Source of the DNA: Microbacterium sp. zg-Y1090
GTDB taxonomy: Bacteria > Actinomycetota > Actinomycetes > Actinomycetales > Microbacteriaceae
Direction of reading: 5' to 3'
Length of the DNA stretch: 64,000 nucleotides
Assembly: GCF_030246945.1 (NCBI RefSeq)
Contig: NZ_CP126742.1
Location: forward strand, 2,480,001 to 2,544,000
Shown here piece by piece: positions 26,084 to 35,453 of the stretch. How positions within the stretch are numbered: position 1 is the stretch's first letter; each line of letters opens with the position of its first letter. Made by a program: the position numbers and the translations under genes. Under the pieces are notes generated by a model, which was given only the letters and a program-made list of their open reading frames with translations, was not told the DNA's origin and did no database searches.

Positions 26084-27825
26084 CATGCCTCCAGGGTCGT
26101 CGCGGCCAGCTCCTGACCCGACGGCTCGGCGGCGGGCTCGGGTTCGGCGGCGCGCACGGCCCGCAGCGCCCTCGCCGCCTCGTGGTGGACGCGTTCGTCG
26201 TCCCACCCCAGCACCGGGGCGATGGCCTCGGCGACCTCCAGCGCGAGGGCGGGGGTCACCGCGCCCGTGAATGCCAGGCCGGTGCGGCGCAGCAGCACGT
26301 CATCGAGGTGATGCACATCCTCGGTGGCGGCGAGGTGCCGCAGTTCGCCGGTGCTGTGGTGGGGGGCGCCCTGCAGGGGGCGGTCGGTCTCGTCGGCGGC
26401 GACCGCGGCGATGTAATCGGCCGCGATCGTGCCGTAGCGCCCCAGCAGCTGGTCCACCCGCTCGGCGGGCACCGTGCCGGAGTGCGCCTTGACCCACTGC
26501 GCGCGGGCGCGCTGGGTGCCGGGGAAGCCGCGCCCTCCGCCGATCGCGACGCCCTTCGTGGACCGGCGCCGCGGCACGGCCAGCTCGCTCAGGACCGTGT
26601 CGGTCAGCCGCTCGGCCGATGCGCGGAAGGTCGTCCACTTGCCGCCGACCAGGCTCAGCACGATCGCGGACAGCCCGGCGACGCGTGTGCGGTCGATGCG
26701 GTAGTCCCGCGAGACGAAGCCGGGGGCGACGTCGTCGTGCCGCGGCAGCGGGCGCACCCCCGAGAACCGGTAGACGATCTGGTCGCGCTCCACCGGGATG
26801 CCGGGAAGCACCTGGGCGACGAGGTCGATGAAGTAGTCGACCTCCGCCTCGGTGCACACGGCGGGTTCGCGCATGTCGTGCTCGATGTCCGTCGTGCCCA
26901 CGAGCACACGGCCGCGCAGCGGATAGATCAGCACGATCCGTCCGTCCTCGTTCTCGAAGAACAGCTCACGGCCGCCGGTGGCGGCGAGAAGCTCGGGGTT
27001 GTCCACGACGATGTGCGAGCCCTTGGTGCCGCCCATGCGCTCGACGCGGTCGCCGAGCGCGGCGTTGGTGAGGTCGACCCACGGGCCGCTGGCGTTGACG
27101 ACCACCGCCGCGGTGAAGCGGATCTCCTCGCCGCTCATCGCGTCGCGGAGCACGACCGCGTCGTCTGCCGTGCCGACGGCGGCGGTGTAGGCGGCGGCGC
27201 GGGCGCGATCGCCGCCCGCGCGCAGGCCGTCGCGCAGCACGTCGATGGCGAGCCGCTCGGGGTCGTGCACCGAGGCATCCCAGTAGGTGGCGGTGTACTT
27301 CACCGCGGGGTTCAGGTCGGGCAGCTGCTGCAGCGAGCGCTTCCGCCCGTGGAAGGTGTGCCGGGGCACCTGGCCGCCGCCACGGGAGAAGGAGTCGTAG
27401 ATGACCAGGCCGATCTTGATCAGGGCCGCGCCGCGCTCGCGCGCCCGGCCGCTGCCGTGCCGCAGGAATCGCAGCGGGGCGGACAGCAGTCCGGAGAAGG
27501 TCGAGAAGATCGGGATCGTCGTCTGCAGCGGGCGCACGTAGTGGGGCGCGATCTTGAGCAGCGAGTTGCGCTCGGTGACCGCCTCGTGCACCAGGCGGAA
27601 CTCCCCGTTCTCGAGGTAGCGCACGCCGCCGTGGATCATGTGGGATGAGGCGGCCGACGCGCCGCTGACATAGTCGGCGCGTTCCACCAGCGCCACGTCC
27701 ACCCCCTGCATGGCGAGGTCGCGGAAGGTCGCGAGCCCGTTGATCCCGCCGCCGATGATCAGCACGTCTGCATGCGGGCGGGCGGCGAGGGCGGCGAATC
27801 CGGTGTGTGCGTCGTCGTTGTGCAT
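26083..27825 (-). CDS. glpD: glycerol-3-phosphate dehydrogenase (FAD)
   Basis: A 580-residue aerobic flavoenzyme oxidising glycerol-3-phosphate to dihydroxyacetone phosphate at the membrane. The FAD Rossmann motif is GGGINGLAT near residues 25-33. [13 protein letters not shown] is the family signature, [10 protein letters not shown] is the substrate-side block, and a C-terminal DAO_C domain is present. The start codon lies two bases after the GH2 stop, with GGAAGAG inside the end of the GH2 gene, so it belongs to the sugar-transport/GH2 operon. This points to a glycerol-containing substrate. Confidence 0.93.
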   Translation of the reverse strand: MHNDDAHTGFAALAARPHADVLIIGGGINGLATFRDLAMQGVDVALVERADYVSGASAASSHMIHGGVRYLENGEFRLVHEAVTERNSLLKIAPHYVRPLQTTIPIFSTFSGLLSAPLRFLRHGSGRARERGAALIKIGLVIYDSFSRGGGQVPRHTFHGRKRSLQQLPDLNPAVKYTATYWDASVHDPERLAIDVLRDGLRAGGDRARAAAYTAAVGTADDAVVLRDAMSGEEIRFTAAVVVNASGPWVDLTNAALGDRVERMGGTKGSHIVVDNPELLAATGGRELFFENEDGRIVLIYPLRGRVLVGTTDIEHDMREPAVCTEAEVDYFIDLVAQVLPGIPVERDQIVYRFSGVRPLPRHDDVAPGFVSRDYRIDRTRVAGLSAIVLSLVGGKWTTFRASAERLTDTVLSELAVPRRRSTKGVAIGGGRGFPGTQRARAQWVKAHSGTVPAERVDQLLGRYGTIAADYIAAVAADETDRPLQGAPHHSTGELRHLAATEDVHHLDDVLLRRTGLAFTGAVTPALALEVAEAIAPVLGWDDERVHHEAARALRAVRAAEPEPAAEPSGQELAATTLEA

Positions 27826-27827
27826 GA

Positions 27828-30518
27828 TCACGTCTCTTCCTCGTAGGCGCTCTGTCCACCCTCGCATGCTTCCGGGGCCCGGGACGCGTATGCGTGGGCC
27901 GCCGCGCTGAGCAGTGCCTGTGCGACGGCACGGGCGACCGGCACCGAGGCCGACTCCCGCACCCGCAGGGTGGTGATCGTGACCGCGCCCTCGCTCCAGC
28001 GGATCGTCACGGTGCTGGCCGCAGCACCACGCAGCCAGCCGGAGAAGATCCCCGAGTGGACCACGGCCGGGCGCAGAGGTCCGGGAATCCCGCTGATGAC
28101 GCGCTCGCCCAGGAGGTCTTCGAACGCGATGCCCAGCACCGCCTCGCCCGGCACCGACCGGAAGGGGCCCCTCCGGTCGAGCCACTCGGTGCGAGGCACC
28201 CAGTCGCCGTCACCGGCCCGCCCGACCAGCCGCGCGGACGGGAGGTAGTCGAATGCGTCGCCGAGCGCGCCGTCGTCCTCCGCCAGCAGCAGGACGCGCC
28301 CGCCCGCGGCGGCATGGTGTCGAGCCGACTCGGTGAACCGACGGGTGACCAGCAGCGCTCCCGGCTCCTCGACGGTCACGAGATCCACGCCCAGTCCGCT
28401 CAGCCAGATGGCCGTCTCGTCGTCACCCGCGACACAGCGCAGGCCCGAGACCGCTTCGTGCGCGACGACGATCACCTCGGCGGTGTCGCGCGCGACGACG
28501 GCGCCGTCGATGACCAGCTCGACCGCGATCTCGTACTGACCGGGCGTCTTCGGCAGCGCGACGGTGACATCGGCGGCACGAGGGGAATCGCCGACGACGC
28601 CGAGGTCCCGCGGGCCCGCCTCGTCGCCGAGCAGGCGCAGCCGCGCGCCGGGGCCGGCCCCCCGCGGGCCGGGGAGCGCGGTCACCGTGACGGGAAGGAT
28701 GTCCCCGGCGAAGACGCTGTAGGCGGCGGGGCGCAGCGCGACGGCGTGTTCGCCGTTGACCATGCCGAACTCGGAGGTGAACTGCTTCGGCCGGCGGTTC
28801 ATGTCGAACAGTCCGTTGGCCTCCCACTGCACGTCGCTGAGCTGCGTGAGCACGTAGCCACGGATCTCGGGGTGCAGCCGGATGCTGGTGGTCTGATAGC
28901 GGTTGGCCACCGACTGGGCGCGCTGAAGCTGGGAGAGGAGCTCCTCCCACGAGCCGAAGACGCCGTCCAGGCCCAGCGAGACGAACCGATCGCGCAGCCC
29001 GGTGGCGTCGGCGGCTCCGAAGGCCCAGCCGGCCCCGAGGGCGAACCACCACGGCTCCTCGCCGTCGATGTACTGCTCGCGCACATCCGGCAGGCCCCAG
29101 TTGCCGAACTCCGACAGCATGAGGGGTTCTTCTCCCGTGCGGACGGCATCGCCGTAGGGCGAGAAGGTCCATGCGGGCCGCCCGGCGAACTCGGCGATCT
29201 TGGAATCCCACTCGCGGCGGGATTCCGGGATGCCCCGGTACAGGTGGTAGTCGTCGACCTGGGTGCGCAGATGGAAATTGGGGGCGCAGGCGGAGTTGTC
29301 CACGATGACGTGGCCCGGCAGCTCGGCGCGGAATTCCTCATACATTCCGCGGAGCCACGAGCGCTGCTCGTCCTGCGACAGATCGACGCCCCATGACTCG
29401 TTCATGATCGTCCACATGACGATCGACGGGTGGTGGACGTCCTCTGCGACGATGTCGTGCAGCAGCGCCCGCGCCTCCTGGGCGCCCCTGCGCGTCCAGG
29501 TCATCCAGCTGGGCAGCTCCGTCCACACCAGCATGCCGAGGCGGTCGGCGATGTCGTAGTACCGCGGGTCGGGACGTTTGATGTGCACGCGCAGCATGTT
29601 GAAGCCCAGCGCACGGGTCTGCCGCAGGAGCTCCTCCCACTGGGCGAAGTCGTCCGCCATGGGCTGGGAACCAGGGTGGTAGTCCTGATCGAGCACCGCG
29701 CGCAGATAGATCTCCCGGCCGTTGAGGTGGAATCGGCCGTCCGCTGCGGTGAACTCGCGGAAGCCGGTCGAGCGCTCCACGGCATCCACGACGGCGTCGC
29801 CCTCGCGCACCTCCACGCGGACGTCGTAGAGCACCGGGGAGTCGAGATCCCACCGCTCTGCCCCGTCCACATGCACCGTCGCCCGGTGGCGATCGCCCGC
29901 CGCATGCAGGCGCGCCTCGGCCTGCACGTCGCCGCCGCGCGAGACCACGACGTGCACCTCGCGCCCTGCCGCCACGGCCGGGGTGACCTCGGCGGAGACG
30001 TCGAGGGTCGCCGCAGCCGCATCGGCGCGCACGCTCACCCGCCGCACGTGCGCGTCGTGTCGCTCTTCGAGGCGCACCGACTGCCAGATGCCCGCCGTCG
30101 TGCCGTACCACGACTGCTTCCCCAGGGGGCGCTCGAGGAAACCGGGCTCGCCGTCGTCCCCCACGCGCGGCGGGTAGGAGACCGTCACCTCGAGGATGTT
30201 CTCACCCGCTCGCATCGCTGCCGTCGCATCGAACTCGAAGGGCATCCACGCTCCTTCGTGCTCTCCGAGCAGGATGCCGTTGAGCACGACGCGTGCGTGG
30301 TGGTTGACCGCGTCGAACCGCAGCACCCACCGCCGCTCCGCGTCGGCGGCTTCACCGTCGAAGCGGCGTTCGTATCGCACCGTGTCGTGCGCGTCGCCCG
30401 CACCGGGGATCTGCGCCGTCCAGGCGCCCGGCACGGTGACGTCGGCCGTTGCGCCGTCGGGGAGGTGCAGGGTCCACGTGCCGTCGAGACGGAGCCGGCG
30501 ACGGGGATGGGATGGCAT
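27828..30518 (-). CDS. glycoside hydrolase family 2 protein
   Basis: An 896-residue GH2 enzyme of the beta-galactosidase/beta-glucuronidase type, predicted cytoplasmic (no signal peptide). An N-terminal jelly-roll sugar-binding domain (to ~residue 190) and an immunoglobulin-like domain (~190-275) precede the TIM barrel, which begins FHLNGREIYLRAVL. The acid/base Glu is in MNESWG near residue 370. The nucleophile is likely the Glu of LSEFGNWG near residue 470. A further ~250 residues form C-terminal beta domains. The ATG at 30518 has AAGGA upstream. It sits between the sugar-binding protein gene and glpD, so it likely hydrolyses the imported glycoside. The exact sugar is not determinable. Confidence 0.88.
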   Translation of the reverse strand: MPSHPRRRLRLDGTWTLHLPDGATADVTVPGAWTAQIPGAGDAHDTVRYERRFDGEAADAERRWVLRFDAVNHHARVVLNGILLGEHEGAWMPFEFDATAAMRAGENILEVTVSYPPRVGDDGEPGFLERPLGKQSWYGTTAGIWQSVRLEERHDAHVRRVSVRADAAAATLDVSAEVTPAVAAGREVHVVVSRGGDVQAEARLHAAGDRHRATVHVDGAERWDLDSPVLYDVRVEVREGDAVVDAVERSTGFREFTAADGRFHLNGREIYLRAVLDQDYHPGSQPMADDFAQWEELLRQTRALGFNMLRVHIKRPDPRYYDIADRLGMLVWTELPSWMTWTRRGAQEARALLHDIVAEDVHHPSIVMWTIMNESWGVDLSQDEQRSWLRGMYEEFRAELPGHVIVDNSACAPNFHLRTQVDDYHLYRGIPESRREWDSKIAEFAGRPAWTFSPYGDAVRTGEEPLMLSEFGNWGLPDVREQYIDGEEPWWFALGAGWAFGAADATGLRDRFVSLGLDGVFGSWEELLSQLQRAQSVANRYQTTSIRLHPEIRGYVLTQLSDVQWEANGLFDMNRRPKQFTSEFGMVNGEHAVALRPAAYSVFAGDILPVTVTALPGPRGAGPGARLRLLGDEAGPRDLGVVGDSPRAADVTVALPKTPGQYEIAVELVIDGAVVARDTAEVIVVAHEAVSGLRCVAGDDETAIWLSGLGVDLVTVEEPGALLVTRRFTESARHHAAAGGRVLLLAEDDGALGDAFDYLPSARLVGRAGDGDWVPRTEWLDRRGPFRSVPGEAVLGIAFEDLLGERVISGIPGPLRPAVVHSGIFSGWLRGAAASTVTIRWSEGAVTITTLRVRESASVPVARAVAQALLSAAAHAYASRAPEACEGGQSAYEEET

Positions 30519-30540
30519 GGGGTTTCCTTCCGGGGAGAGG

Positions 30541-30573
30541 GACGCGGGGCCCGCCGAGGGCGGACCCCGCGTC
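30541..30573 (-). terminator. intercistronic stem-loop after sugar-binding protein gene
   Basis: A 15-bp stem with one mismatch (30541-30555 with 30559-30573) and a 3-nt loop, between the substrate-binding protein gene and the GH2 gene. There is no T-run. It fits attenuation or mRNA stabilisation rather than full termination. Confidence 0.6.
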
Positions 30574-30596
30574 GGGGGGACGGGCTCGGGTACCCG

Positions 30597-31976
30597 TCAG
30601 TCCAGCTGCTGCTCGACGCGGCTCTGCGCTTCGGCCAGCGCGGCGGCGACGTCCTTCCCGTTGAACCAGACCTCTTCCAGCTGCGTGTGGATGAGATCCT
30701 TCACGGCGGTCCAGTTGTCGATCTGCGGCACGAAGCGGATGTCGTTCAGCGCCGTCGACGTGTAGAACTCGCGGTTCGGCGCCGCCTGATACGCGTCGGA
30801 CTCGACCACGGACACCCGCGGTGCGATGTGTCCGGTCGCGACGGCCCAGACATCGGTGTTGTCGTAGAGGAACGATGCGAACTCGAGAGCGGCGCGGTAG
30901 GCGACCGGGTCGTCGTCACGCTGACGCGGCAGGACCCACATGTGCGACGAAGCCCACACGGCCGGCTCGCCCATGAGAGCGGGGAAGTCGGTGACGGCGT
31001 AGCCGAACGGCGCCGTGGCGGCGTATTCGTTGACCACCCAGGTGCCGTTGACCAGGATGGCGGACTTGCCGCTCTTCCATTCGTCGATGGAGCCGGCGTA
31101 GTCGGCGTCGGTGTGGATGTAGCCACCCTCGATGAGCTCGTTCATCAGCTCCAGGGCCGCCGCGGCCTCGGGGGTGTCGATCTGCGCCTCACCGTCGGCC
31201 GAGACGACGTCCGACCCCTGCTGGCGCACGAGGGAGTAGAACATGCGCCACGCCATGTCGTCGTTCGCGACGCCGAGCGAGAACAGGTAGGTGCCCGTCT
31301 TCTCCTTGACCGCGGCCGCCATCTCCAGCAGCTCGTCGGCGGACGTGGGCATGATCGGTCGCCCGTCCTCGCCCATGTATCCCGCGGCGCCGAGGATGTC
31401 GGTGTTGATGTGGGCGAGGATGGCGTGCGAGTCGAAGGGCACCGCATAGGTCTTGTCGTCGTAGACCACCGACGACTGGGCCTGGGCGGTGCTGTCAGAC
31501 AGGTCGATGCCCACTGCCTCGGGATCGAAGGCCAGCAGCTGGTCGCGCTGGGCGTAGTCCGACATGGAGTAGTCGTGCAGGTTGGCAATGTCGGCGGGGT
31601 CGCCGCCGGCCACCGAGGCGTTGAAGGCGTCGTAGTAGGAGTGCCAGTCGGCGCCGCCGAGCCGCTCGACGGTGATGCCGTACTCGTTCTCCGCGTTGAA
31701 CTGGTTGGTGAGGATCTGGATCGCCTCGCACTCGCTGGCCGCGAGCGACGGATCGGTCACGCCCTGCGTGGTCTCCTCGCAGTCGCCGAACATGCGCGAC
31801 ATCGTGATCGTGACGCCGTCGAGCTGGTCGTCGGTGACCGCCGCGATGCGGTCGACGAGGTCGTCGGCACCGCTTCCGGCCTCGCTCCCGGTGCCGGTGC
31901 CCGTGCCGCACGCCGTCAGCAGCATCGCCGCTGCCGTCAGCGACGCCGCTGCGCCGGCGAATCTGGTTTTCCGCAT
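30597..31976 (-). CDS. sugar ABC transporter substrate-binding lipoprotein
   Basis: A 459-residue family 1 extracellular solute-binding lipoprotein. The signal peptide begins MRKTRF and ends in the lipobox LLTAC (Cys23). The mature N-terminus is a Gly/Thr/Ser-rich linker. NQFNAENEYGITVE and AFDSHAILAH-like segments (here VPFDSHAILAHINTDIL) match the carbohydrate-binding fold. GAGGA lies eight bases before the ATG. It binds an oligosaccharide or glycoside outside the cell and passes it to the two permeases. No dedicated ATPase gene is present; such systems commonly share an MsiK-type ATPase encoded elsewhere. Confidence 0.9.
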   Translation of the reverse strand: MRKTRFAGAAASLTAAAMLLTACGTGTGTGSEAGSGADDLVDRIAAVTDDQLDGVTITMSRMFGDCEETTQGVTDPSLAASECEAIQILTNQFNAENEYGITVERLGGADWHSYYDAFNASVAGGDPADIANLHDYSMSDYAQRDQLLAFDPEAVGIDLSDSTAQAQSSVVYDDKTYAVPFDSHAILAHINTDILGAAGYMGEDGRPIMPTSADELLEMAAAVKEKTGTYLFSLGVANDDMAWRMFYSLVRQQGSDVVSADGEAQIDTPEAAAALELMNELIEGGYIHTDADYAGSIDEWKSGKSAILVNGTWVVNEYAATAPFGYAVTDFPALMGEPAVWASSHMWVLPRQRDDDPVAYRAALEFASFLYDNTDVWAVATGHIAPRVSVVESDAYQAAPNREFYTSTALNDIRFVPQIDNWTAVKDLIHTQLEEVWFNGKDVAAALAEAQSRVEQQLD

Positions 31977-32059
31977 GTGTGTTTTCCTCTCTCTGGTGGA
32001 CGTCTCGTCCTGGTCAGCCGCGAACGACCGGGTCGGGTGCCCGGCATTCGACGGACAGG

Positions 32060-32968
32060 TCATTTGCCGCCCGAGGTCATCGAGATGCCTCGGATCAGGT
32101 GGCGCTGGAACAGCAGGAAGATGATGAGCAGCGGCAGCGATCCGACGAGGCCGCGCGCCATGAGGCTTCCCAGCTCCGTCGCCTGCGCGAAGTTGCCCTG
32201 CAGCGACGCCAGGCCGGTGGTGATCGTGAACATCTCCGAACGGGTGGCCGAGACGAGAGGCCACAGGTAGTCGTTCCAGGTCTGCACGAAGGTGAAGATG
32301 GCCAGCGCGATCATGGCGGGCCTGGCCAGCGGCAGCATGATGAAGAAGAAGGTCCGCCAGGGACCCGCACCATCGATCCGCGCCGCCTCCTCGACCTCGT
32401 GCGGCACCTTCGAGAAGAACTGCGTCATCAGGAACACGCCGAGAGGCGCGGCGATGCGCGGCAGGATCAGAGCCGCATAGGTGTTGTGCATCTGCACGTC
32501 CGCGACCATCGTGAACAGCGGGACGAACATCGCCTCCTTCGGGATCATCAGCCCCGCCAGCACGCTGGCGTAGACCACCGCTTTGCCCCGGAAGTCGATC
32601 CGCGCGAAGGCGTAGCCCGCCATGGCGCACAGCAGCACCGTGAGCACCGTGGTGACGATGCTGACCACGGCGCTGTTGAGGAACCAGCGCGAGGTGAGCC
32701 CCACCGAGAAGACACCCAGGAGGTTGTCGAGGGTGATGTCCCGGGGGATGAGGAACTGGGTCTCCCGGGTCAGGGCGGCGTTGTCGCTCAGCGCCAGCGA
32801 GGTCATCCACAGCATCGGAAGCAGCCAGACGACCGCGGCGACGATCATCGCGACGTGGTACCAGGAAGCGGCCGAGGCGCGGCGGAGGGCGGAACGGGCA
32901 GGCGGGCGCACCTGCGGCGCCGGCGAGGAGGCGGCGGACGGTGTCGAGGTCACTGCGGCGGTCGTCAT
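32060..32968 (-). CDS. carbohydrate ABC transporter permease (MalG-like)
   Basis: A 302-residue inner-membrane permease with six predicted helices. The cytoplasmic EAA loop is EEAARIDGAGPWRTFFFIMLP near residues 205-225, as in MalG-type proteins. The N-terminal ~35 residues are Ala/Pro-rich and basic. The start ATG overlaps the stop of the MalF-like gene (ATGA). It forms the translocation pore with that partner. Confidence 0.92.
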   Translation of the reverse strand: MTTAAVTSTPSAASSPAPQVRPPARSALRRASAASWYHVAMIVAAVVWLLPMLWMTSLALSDNAALTRETQFLIPRDITLDNLLGVFSVGLTSRWFLNSAVVSIVTTVLTVLLCAMAGYAFARIDFRGKAVVYASVLAGLMIPKEAMFVPLFTMVADVQMHNTYAALILPRIAAPLGVFLMTQFFSKVPHEVEEAARIDGAGPWRTFFFIMLPLARPAMIALAIFTFVQTWNDYLWPLVSATRSEMFTITTGLASLQGNFAQATELGSLMARGLVGSLPLLIIFLLFQRHLIRGISMTSGGK

Positions 32969-34086
32969 TTGCTTTCGTCCTTGCCGAGGTACTTCATCTG
33001 AATGACCGACACCACGAGCATGATGGCGAACAGCACGAGGGACATCGCCGAGGCGTACCCCAGCTCGAAGTCCCGGAAGCCGGTCTGGTAGATGTGCCGG
33101 ATCACCACGTCGGTGGCGCTGCCGGGACCGCCCCCGGTCATGATGTTGACCTGCCCGAACACCTGGAACGATGCGATCACCTGCATCACCATGACCAGCA
33201 GGAGCACGTGCCGGATGCCGGGAAGGGTGACGTGGATGAACTTGCCCCACGGGCCCGCGCCGTCGAGGGACGCCGCTTCGTAGAGCGACGCGTCGACGTC
33301 CTGCAGGCCCGCGGCGAACAGCACGAGGTTGAAGCCCACCGTCCACCACACCGTCGTGGCGATGATCGCGATCATGGCGGTGTCGGTGCTCGACAGCCAG
33401 GGGATCGGGGCGATGCCCAGCGGCTCCAGCAGGGCCGCCAGCAGGCCCTGATTCGGCGAGAGGAAATAGGTCCAGATCAGCGTGACGACGGAGACGGGAA
33501 GGATGTAGGGCAGGAAGAACGCCATCTGATACCACCGGGCGCCACGGCGTCCGCCCTGCAGGGCGAGCGCCATCACCAGGCCGAGACCGGCGATGAGGGG
33601 CGTGGAGACAGCGGTGAACAGCAGCGTGTTCTGCAGCGCCGTCCAGAACCGCGGGTCGTACCAGAAGCCGGTCTCACCCGGGTGGAACCCGAGCGCGAAG
33701 GCGATGGCGACGAGGCCGATGGCTCCGGCGGCGTTCCACACCGTCAGGCGGCGCCGCCGCACGGCGCTGACCACGACCACGGCGGCGAGCGCGAGAACCG
33801 CCAGGCGCCACCAGAACAGATGGCCCATGCTCCACGTGATGTCCACGCCCCACAGCATCCGGACGTAGTTGTCCACGCCGATGAACTCGCGTGTGTGGCC
33901 GAGCAGGTCCCAGTCGTGGACGCTCATCACGACCGCCTGCACGACGGGGATGAGCACGAACACCACATAGAGGGCCACGAAGGGCCCGATGAACGCGATC
34001 CCGTACCTCAGGCCGCTCTTGCCGCCGCGGGACGCACGCGCGGTCGCCACCGCTCGCTCGGCCTGGATCGTCGCCATGATGCTCAT
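32965..34086 (-). CDS. carbohydrate ABC transporter permease (MalF-like)
   Basis: A 373-residue permease with about eight helices. The EAA loop is YEAASLDGAGPWGKFIHVTLP, and it has an extra hydrophobic pair in the first half (VLALAAVVVVSAVRRRR and VWNAAGAIGLVAIAFALGF) compared with ordinary ~300-residue homologues. The ATG at 34086 is taken over one at 34077; neither has a strong Shine-Dalgarno. It is the first gene of the operon, divergent from the LacI-type regulator. Confidence 0.9.
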   Translation of the reverse strand: MSIMATIQAERAVATARASRGGKSGLRYGIAFIGPFVALYVVFVLIPVVQAVVMSVHDWDLLGHTREFIGVDNYVRMLWGVDITWSMGHLFWWRLAVLALAAVVVVSAVRRRRLTVWNAAGAIGLVAIAFALGFHPGETGFWYDPRFWTALQNTLLFTAVSTPLIAGLGLVMALALQGGRRGARWYQMAFFLPYILPVSVVTLIWTYFLSPNQGLLAALLEPLGIAPIPWLSSTDTAMIAIIATTVWWTVGFNLVLFAAGLQDVDASLYEAASLDGAGPWGKFIHVTLPGIRHVLLLVMVMQVIASFQVFGQVNIMTGGGPGSATDVVIRHIYQTGFRDFELGYASAMSLVLFAIMLVVSVIQMKYLGKDESK

Positions 34087-34099
34087 TTCTTGCCACGTT

Positions 34100-34145
34100 G
34101 CAAATTGCGCGATCAGTCTGCCCACGCGACATACTCGTTGTCAAC
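34100..34145. promoter_or_regulatory. candidate LacI operators in divergent promoter
   Basis: Two odd-length palindromes lie between the permease and regulator genes: GCAAATTGC (34100-34108) and GTTGTCAAC (34137-34145). Either could be the regulator's operator. The first, extended as GCAAATTGCG, also occurs between pckG and its divergent regulator. Confidence 0.4.
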
Positions 34146-34202
34146 TCGGCACCGCTTCGCGGCGCCCTGGACGCACACGCAGACACCGACGAGGGGGGCG
34201 GG

Positions 34203-35213
34203 ATGGCCACGAGCATGCGCGACGTCGCACAGCTCGCGGGGGTATCGCCCCGCACGGTGTCCAACGTCGTCAACGAGTACGAGTACGTGCGCGACAGCAC
34301 GCGGGAGCGGGTGCTGCGTGCGATCGAGGAGCTCAACTACAAGCCCAACATCTCCGCCCGCCGGCTGCGGGAGGGGCGCACGCGCATCCTCGGATTCGCG
34401 GTGCCGGAACTGTCGCAGCCCTACTTCGCAGAGCTGTCGGAGCTGGTCGAGTCCGCCGCCCACGCGCGCGGCTACACCGTGATCGCCACACAGACGGCGG
34501 GGCGCAAGGACAACGAGCTGCGCATGCTGCGCGAGTTCACCTCGCATCTCGTCGACGGCCTCATCTTCAGCCCCTTCACCCTCACCGACGAGGAGTTCCA
34601 CGCCGCGACCCCGAGCGTTCCCACCGTGCTGATCGGGGAGCAGATCTCCAGCCCCCGCCACACCGGCATCGCCATCGACAACGTGCAGGCGACGACCGAC
34701 ATCACCCGGCACCTGCTCGAGCAGCGTCGGCGGCGCATCGCCGTGCTCGGCGCCTACCACTCCGACCTCTACCGCAGCGCCAGACTCCGTCTGCAGGGGT
34801 ACCGCGACGCACTCGAGTCCTCCGGCATCGCATTCGATCCCGACCTGGTCCTGTACACCGACCGCTTCGGGCGCCGAGCCGGCTACGACGGGGTCACCGG
34901 TGCGCTCGCCCACGGCCTGCGCTTCGACGCACTCGTGTGCTTCACCGACATGCTCGCCTTCGGCGCCGTCCGCGCGTTCGCCGATGCGGGCGTGCGCGTG
35001 CCCGAGGACGTCGCCATCGCCTCGATCGACGACGTGCAGGAGGCGGAGTTCTCCGTCCCCTCCCTCACGACCGTCGCGCCGGACAAGAAGGCGATCGCCG
35101 ACACCGCGGTGGAGCAGGTGCTCTCCCTCGTGGACGAGCCGGAGGCTCCGCCGCGCAGCGTCGAGATCGCCTACCGTCTCGTCACGAGGGAGAGCTCGGC
35201 CGTCGGGGAATGA
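34203..35213 (+). CDS. LacI family transcriptional regulator
   Basis: A 336-residue repressor. The N-terminal helix-turn-helix and hinge read MRDVAQLAGVSPRTVSNVVN and LNYKPNISARRLREGRT. A periplasmic-binding-protein-like effector domain follows, ending with ASIDDVQEAEFSVPSLTTV, a typical family block. The ATG at 34203 follows a long G-rich Shine-Dalgarno; a longer in-frame reading would add a non-conserved lead. Divergence from the sugar ABC/GH2/glp operon makes it the likely substrate-responsive repressor of that operon. Confidence 0.9.
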   Translation: MATSMRDVAQLAGVSPRTVSNVVNEYEYVRDSTRERVLRAIEELNYKPNISARRLREGRTRILGFAVPELSQPYFAELSELVESAAHARGYTVIATQTAGRKDNELRMLREFTSHLVDGLIFSPFTLTDEEFHAATPSVPTVLIGEQISSPRHTGIAIDNVQATTDITRHLLEQRRRRIAVLGAYHSDLYRSARLRLQGYRDALESSGIAFDPDLVLYTDRFGRRAGYDGVTGALAHGLRFDALVCFTDMLAFGAVRAFADAGVRVPEDVAIASIDDVQEAEFSVPSLTTVAPDKKAIADTAVEQVLSLVDEPEAPPRSVEIAYRLVTRESSAVGE

Positions 35214-35234
35214 AAGACCCCAGAGCGCGTTGAG

Positions 35235-35240
35235 TAGACT
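35235..35240 (+). promoter_or_regulatory. likely -10 for riboflavin operon
   Basis: TAGACT, 12 bases before the riboswitch P1 stem. No good -35 is visible. Confidence 0.45.
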
Positions 35241-35251
35241 CGAGAGCAATA

Positions 35252-35390
35252 CGTGCTCCGGGGTCGGTGAGAATCCGAACCGGCGGTGACAGTCCGCGAA
35301 CCCGCGCCGAGAGGCAGAGGTTGACCCGGTGGAAATCCGGGACCGACGGTGATGCGACGCAAGTCGTCAGTCCGGATGGGAGGCAGCACG
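35252..35390 (+). promoter_or_regulatory. FMN riboswitch (RFN element)
   Basis: The conserved RFN blocks occur in order: GTGCTCCGGGGTCGGTG, GAATCCGAACCGGCGGT, AGTCCGCGA, ACCCGGTGGAAATCCGGGAC, CGACGGTGAT, AGTCCGGATGGGAGGCAGCA. The closing P1 stem pairs CGTGCT (35252-35257) with AGCACG (35385-35390). It binds FMN and lowers expression of the rib operon. A GACGCG/CGCGTC hairpin lies between it and the ribD ribosome-binding site, so control may be at transcription or translation; the sequence does not settle which. Confidence 0.96.
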
Positions 35391-35453
35391 GGGCGACGCG
35401 GTGCGCGTCGTCTGTGGCCACCCGCCCCCGGAGACCCGACCGGAGGACGAGGG

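Noticed and set aside
29430..32270. A very long open frame (946 codons) on the plus strand opposite the GH2 and sugar-binding genes.
   Set aside because: It has no family motifs, is rich in Arg/Gly/His as expected of a GC-rich antisense frame, and covers two well-supported genes.
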